Of a DNA stretch of 64,000 bases, positions 62,640 to 64,000 are shown one piece after another. The stretch lies in NCBI GenBank assembly GCA_963728545.1, contig CAVSKO010000005.1, forward strand, positions 62,001 to 126,000, given 5' to 3'. The notes under the pieces are model-generated. The model saw only the letters and a list, made by a program, of their open reading frames with translations, did no database searches and had not been told where the DNA came from. A program made the position numbers and the translations under genes. Within the stretch, counting starts at the first letter, position 1. Every line of letters begins with the position of its first letter. Origin of the DNA: DASUNP01 sp963728545 (GTDB lineage Bacteria > Acidobacteriota > Blastocatellia > UBA7656).

Positions 62640-63783
62640 GCTGACGCTGAGAACCTGCAGCGTTTTCTGAAATCCACGTCATGGCCATATCGGCATGATG
62701 CTTCGGCGGCACGGCCATCTTATTCTGCTCCGCAAGCCACTGGCCGAATGACGCGTATTCTCGCTGAGGCATGCGCGAGACTACATTGTCTATGTTGCTC
62801 ATCTGGTAGAAGAGCGCCACAAGGACTACAGCCTGCAAAACGGCTGCGCCTCGAAAGATCCTCCACGCCAGCTTTCTCGCCTTATCATCTCGCTTCATAC
62901 TGTCGACTACGAATAACACGAGCGAAGCCGCAACGGCCAACATAGTAATCGCCATCAGCGGTCCGACTCCCGGCAGGGTGGCTCGGACGGGAAGCGATGA
63001 TTTCCCGGCAAACAAAGACGCGCCGTACTCTGCGTGGAAAGGTATCGCGAAGCGGCCCACGGTCCCGTACGTCAGAAGGCCGAAAAGCGCGACTGCAATG
63101 GCTATCGATTCTGAACGAATTCCGTCTTTGAGCAGGTATGCGAACGCAAGCCCGAAGCTCACAAGGCAGACGCCGTAACCGATTGTCGCTACGGAAACGT
63201 GTATTGGCCGCCAGTAGCTGTCGAGTATCGGCGGAAGCGTCGAGATGTCATTTCCCAACAACATCCCGAGCGTCAGTATCACAGTGACAATCGGCATCGC
63301 GAGCGCGCCGAGGAACTCGTACTTCGGCTTGCGAATAATGACCAGCGTAGTGATTGCCGCGCCAAAGCAGAAACCGAGCGTGAGCGGATAGAGGTTGTCG
63401 AGCGGGAAGTACCGCCAGATACCATTTATCCCTCGCTTCCAACCCTCTTTATCTCCCGCCTCGATCCAACGTATCATCCAGCCTGAGAAGTTAAAGCAGA
63501 CGCCCATCGCAACCGTTATGATCCCAAGCCGAGTCAACACCCGCTCTTTTACAAACAGGTTCGTCACAAGCAGAACCGCCGCGCTCAAGTAAGCGGCGAG
63601 CGCGAGCATAGTCAGCGAGCCTTCCGAAAGAAACCCTCGTGGCCCACCGTACAGCCGTGCCAGTATGAAGACGAAGGCCACGGCCATCGGCACAATCACC
63701 GGCCAGAGATTCATAATCTTTTCCGGCAATCTCAATTCCAGATCAGTTGCCGCCAACTCGCCGCGTTTTATAACACTACTCAT
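62620..63783 (-). CDS. Cytochrome c biogenesis protein CcsA-like, N-terminal part
   Basis: A 387-residue membrane protein with eight or nine helices. NLYPLTLGFCFGAAITTLVI and LDSYWRPIHVSVATIGYGVC are the conserved CcsA segments with the first haem-ligand His. It ends with a soluble tail (QKMAVPPKHHADMAM-like region) just where the WWD-containing frame begins. It should work with ResB and the smaller CcsA part in system II cytochrome c maturation, as needed for the many c-type cytochromes here. Confidence 0.82.
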   Translation of the reverse strand: MSSVIKRGELAATDLELRLPEKIMNLWPVIVPMAVAFVFILARLYGGPRGFLSEGSLTMLALAAYLSAAVLLVTNLFVKERVLTRLGIITVAMGVCFNFSGWMIRWIEAGDKEGWKRGINGIWRYFPLDNLYPLTLGFCFGAAITTLVIIRKPKYEFLGALAMPIVTVILTLGMLLGNDISTLPPILDSYWRPIHVSVATIGYGVCLVSFGLAFAYLLKDGIRSESIAIAVALFGLLTYGTVGRFAIPFHAEYGASLFAGKSSLPVRATLPGVGPLMAITMLAVAASLVLFVVDSMKRDDKARKLAWRIFRGAAVLQAVVLVALFYQMSNIDNVVSRMPQREYASFGQWLAEQNKMAVPPKHHADMAMTWISENAAGSQRQHEIEPG

Positions 63784-64000
63784 GTTTATCTCCTCGTTCG
63801 GTCACGTTCTTAACTAACAGGTTGAATCGTCCCTCAAACACGGGACGGTTGCGGTTTGTGTTTCCTGCGAAGTAAACCTTCGATCGCACGCCTGCGGGTT
63901 CGATCACCGCCCAGACTCTCTGGTGAGAGAAGAAAAAGACGCCACACAGCGACACGAACAACAGAACGAACCCGATGTAAACTGGCATCCGGCCCGGGTC
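63776..64000 (-). CDS. resB: ResB cytochrome c biogenesis protein, C-terminal end only
   Basis: The last 74 residues or so of ResB (CcsB), cut by the window edge: DPGRMPVYIGFVLLFVSLCG, FFFSHQRVWAVIEPAG, then VYFAGNTNRNRPVFEGRF. This is the final membrane helix and periplasmic tail typical of the protein. It overlaps the ccsA-like start by 8 bases, the usual resB-ccsA order, confirming a system II operon. Confidence 0.88.
   Translation of the reverse strand, partial: DPGRMPVYIGFVLLFVSLCGVFFFSHQRVWAVIEPAGVRSKVYFAGNTNRNRPVFEGRFNLLVKNVTERGDKHE

Overview
The window most likely comes from a Gram-negative, anaerobically capable soil or sediment bacterium, perhaps an acidobacterium of the Blastocatellia type. 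That placement is inferred from gene content: outer-membrane barrels, roughly 50 haem-binding motifs, NrfHA, quinol-type NO reductase, repeated UspA proteins and an Acg-type oxidoreductase. No rRNA, tRNA or CRISPR array was found. Many reading frames in the left 30 kb carry a single-base frameshift, whereas the right 34 kb is almost clean.

Left part (1-3.3 kb): the 5' part of an L,D-transpeptidase gene, a UspA gene, and a SIR2-family NADase-like gene split by a frameshift. Island (3.3-23.3 kb): a 91-bp imperfect direct repeat occurs at 3316 and again at 23162, in the same orientation. Between the copies lie a tyrosine recombinase; an operon made of a calcineurin-like phosphoesterase joined to an APAZ-like domain followed by a short prokaryotic Argonaute (4.7-8.2 kb, the most interesting find); a plasmid-like replication and partition block (ParB-like, MerR-like, ParA, two winged-helix proteins, DnaC-like loader) with an AT-rich array of about 20-bp degenerate repeats at 11.8-12.2 kb; a YhcG-type nuclease; a DUF433/DUF5615 toxin-antitoxin pair; a transposase remnant; and three overlapping tyrosine-recombinase genes (17.2-23.0 kb). 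A lone tnpB follows (23.4-24.5 kb).

Debris (24.5-27 kb): a UPF0175/DUF3368 toxin-antitoxin pair, a broken receiver-domain gene, an unrecognised gene and a UspA remnant. Stress and regulation block (27-39.9 kb): NtrC-type regulator, three further Usp loci, a flavin-binding PNPOx-like protein, a PAS hybrid histidine kinase, a GNAT/acyl-CoA-synthetase fusion, an alcohol dehydrogenase and an Acg-like nitroreductase. This set resembles the hypoxia and NO dormancy regulon of mycobacteria in content.

Nitrogen-oxide block (40-49.5 kb, all on the minus strand): hemN, a hemerythrin, a YwiC-like membrane protein, ric (Fe-S repair), norZ, an outer-membrane barrel, nrfH and nrfA. Together they would reduce nitrite to ammonium, remove NO, repair NO-damaged clusters and supply haem without oxygen. 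Next come two tandem paralogous secreted proteins (49.7-51.5 kb), each preceded by the same pair of GTGA-N6-TCAC palindromes at about -42 and -64 from a putative -10 box.

Electron-transfer block (51.7-64 kb): an inner-membrane NapC/NirT-type octahaem protein, a monohaem cytochrome, three soluble multihaem cytochromes, NhaA, an outer-membrane barrel next to a DmsE/MtrA-family decahaem cytochrome, and the CcsA/ResB machinery that attaches haem. This is the gene set expected for moving electrons from the quinone pool across the envelope.
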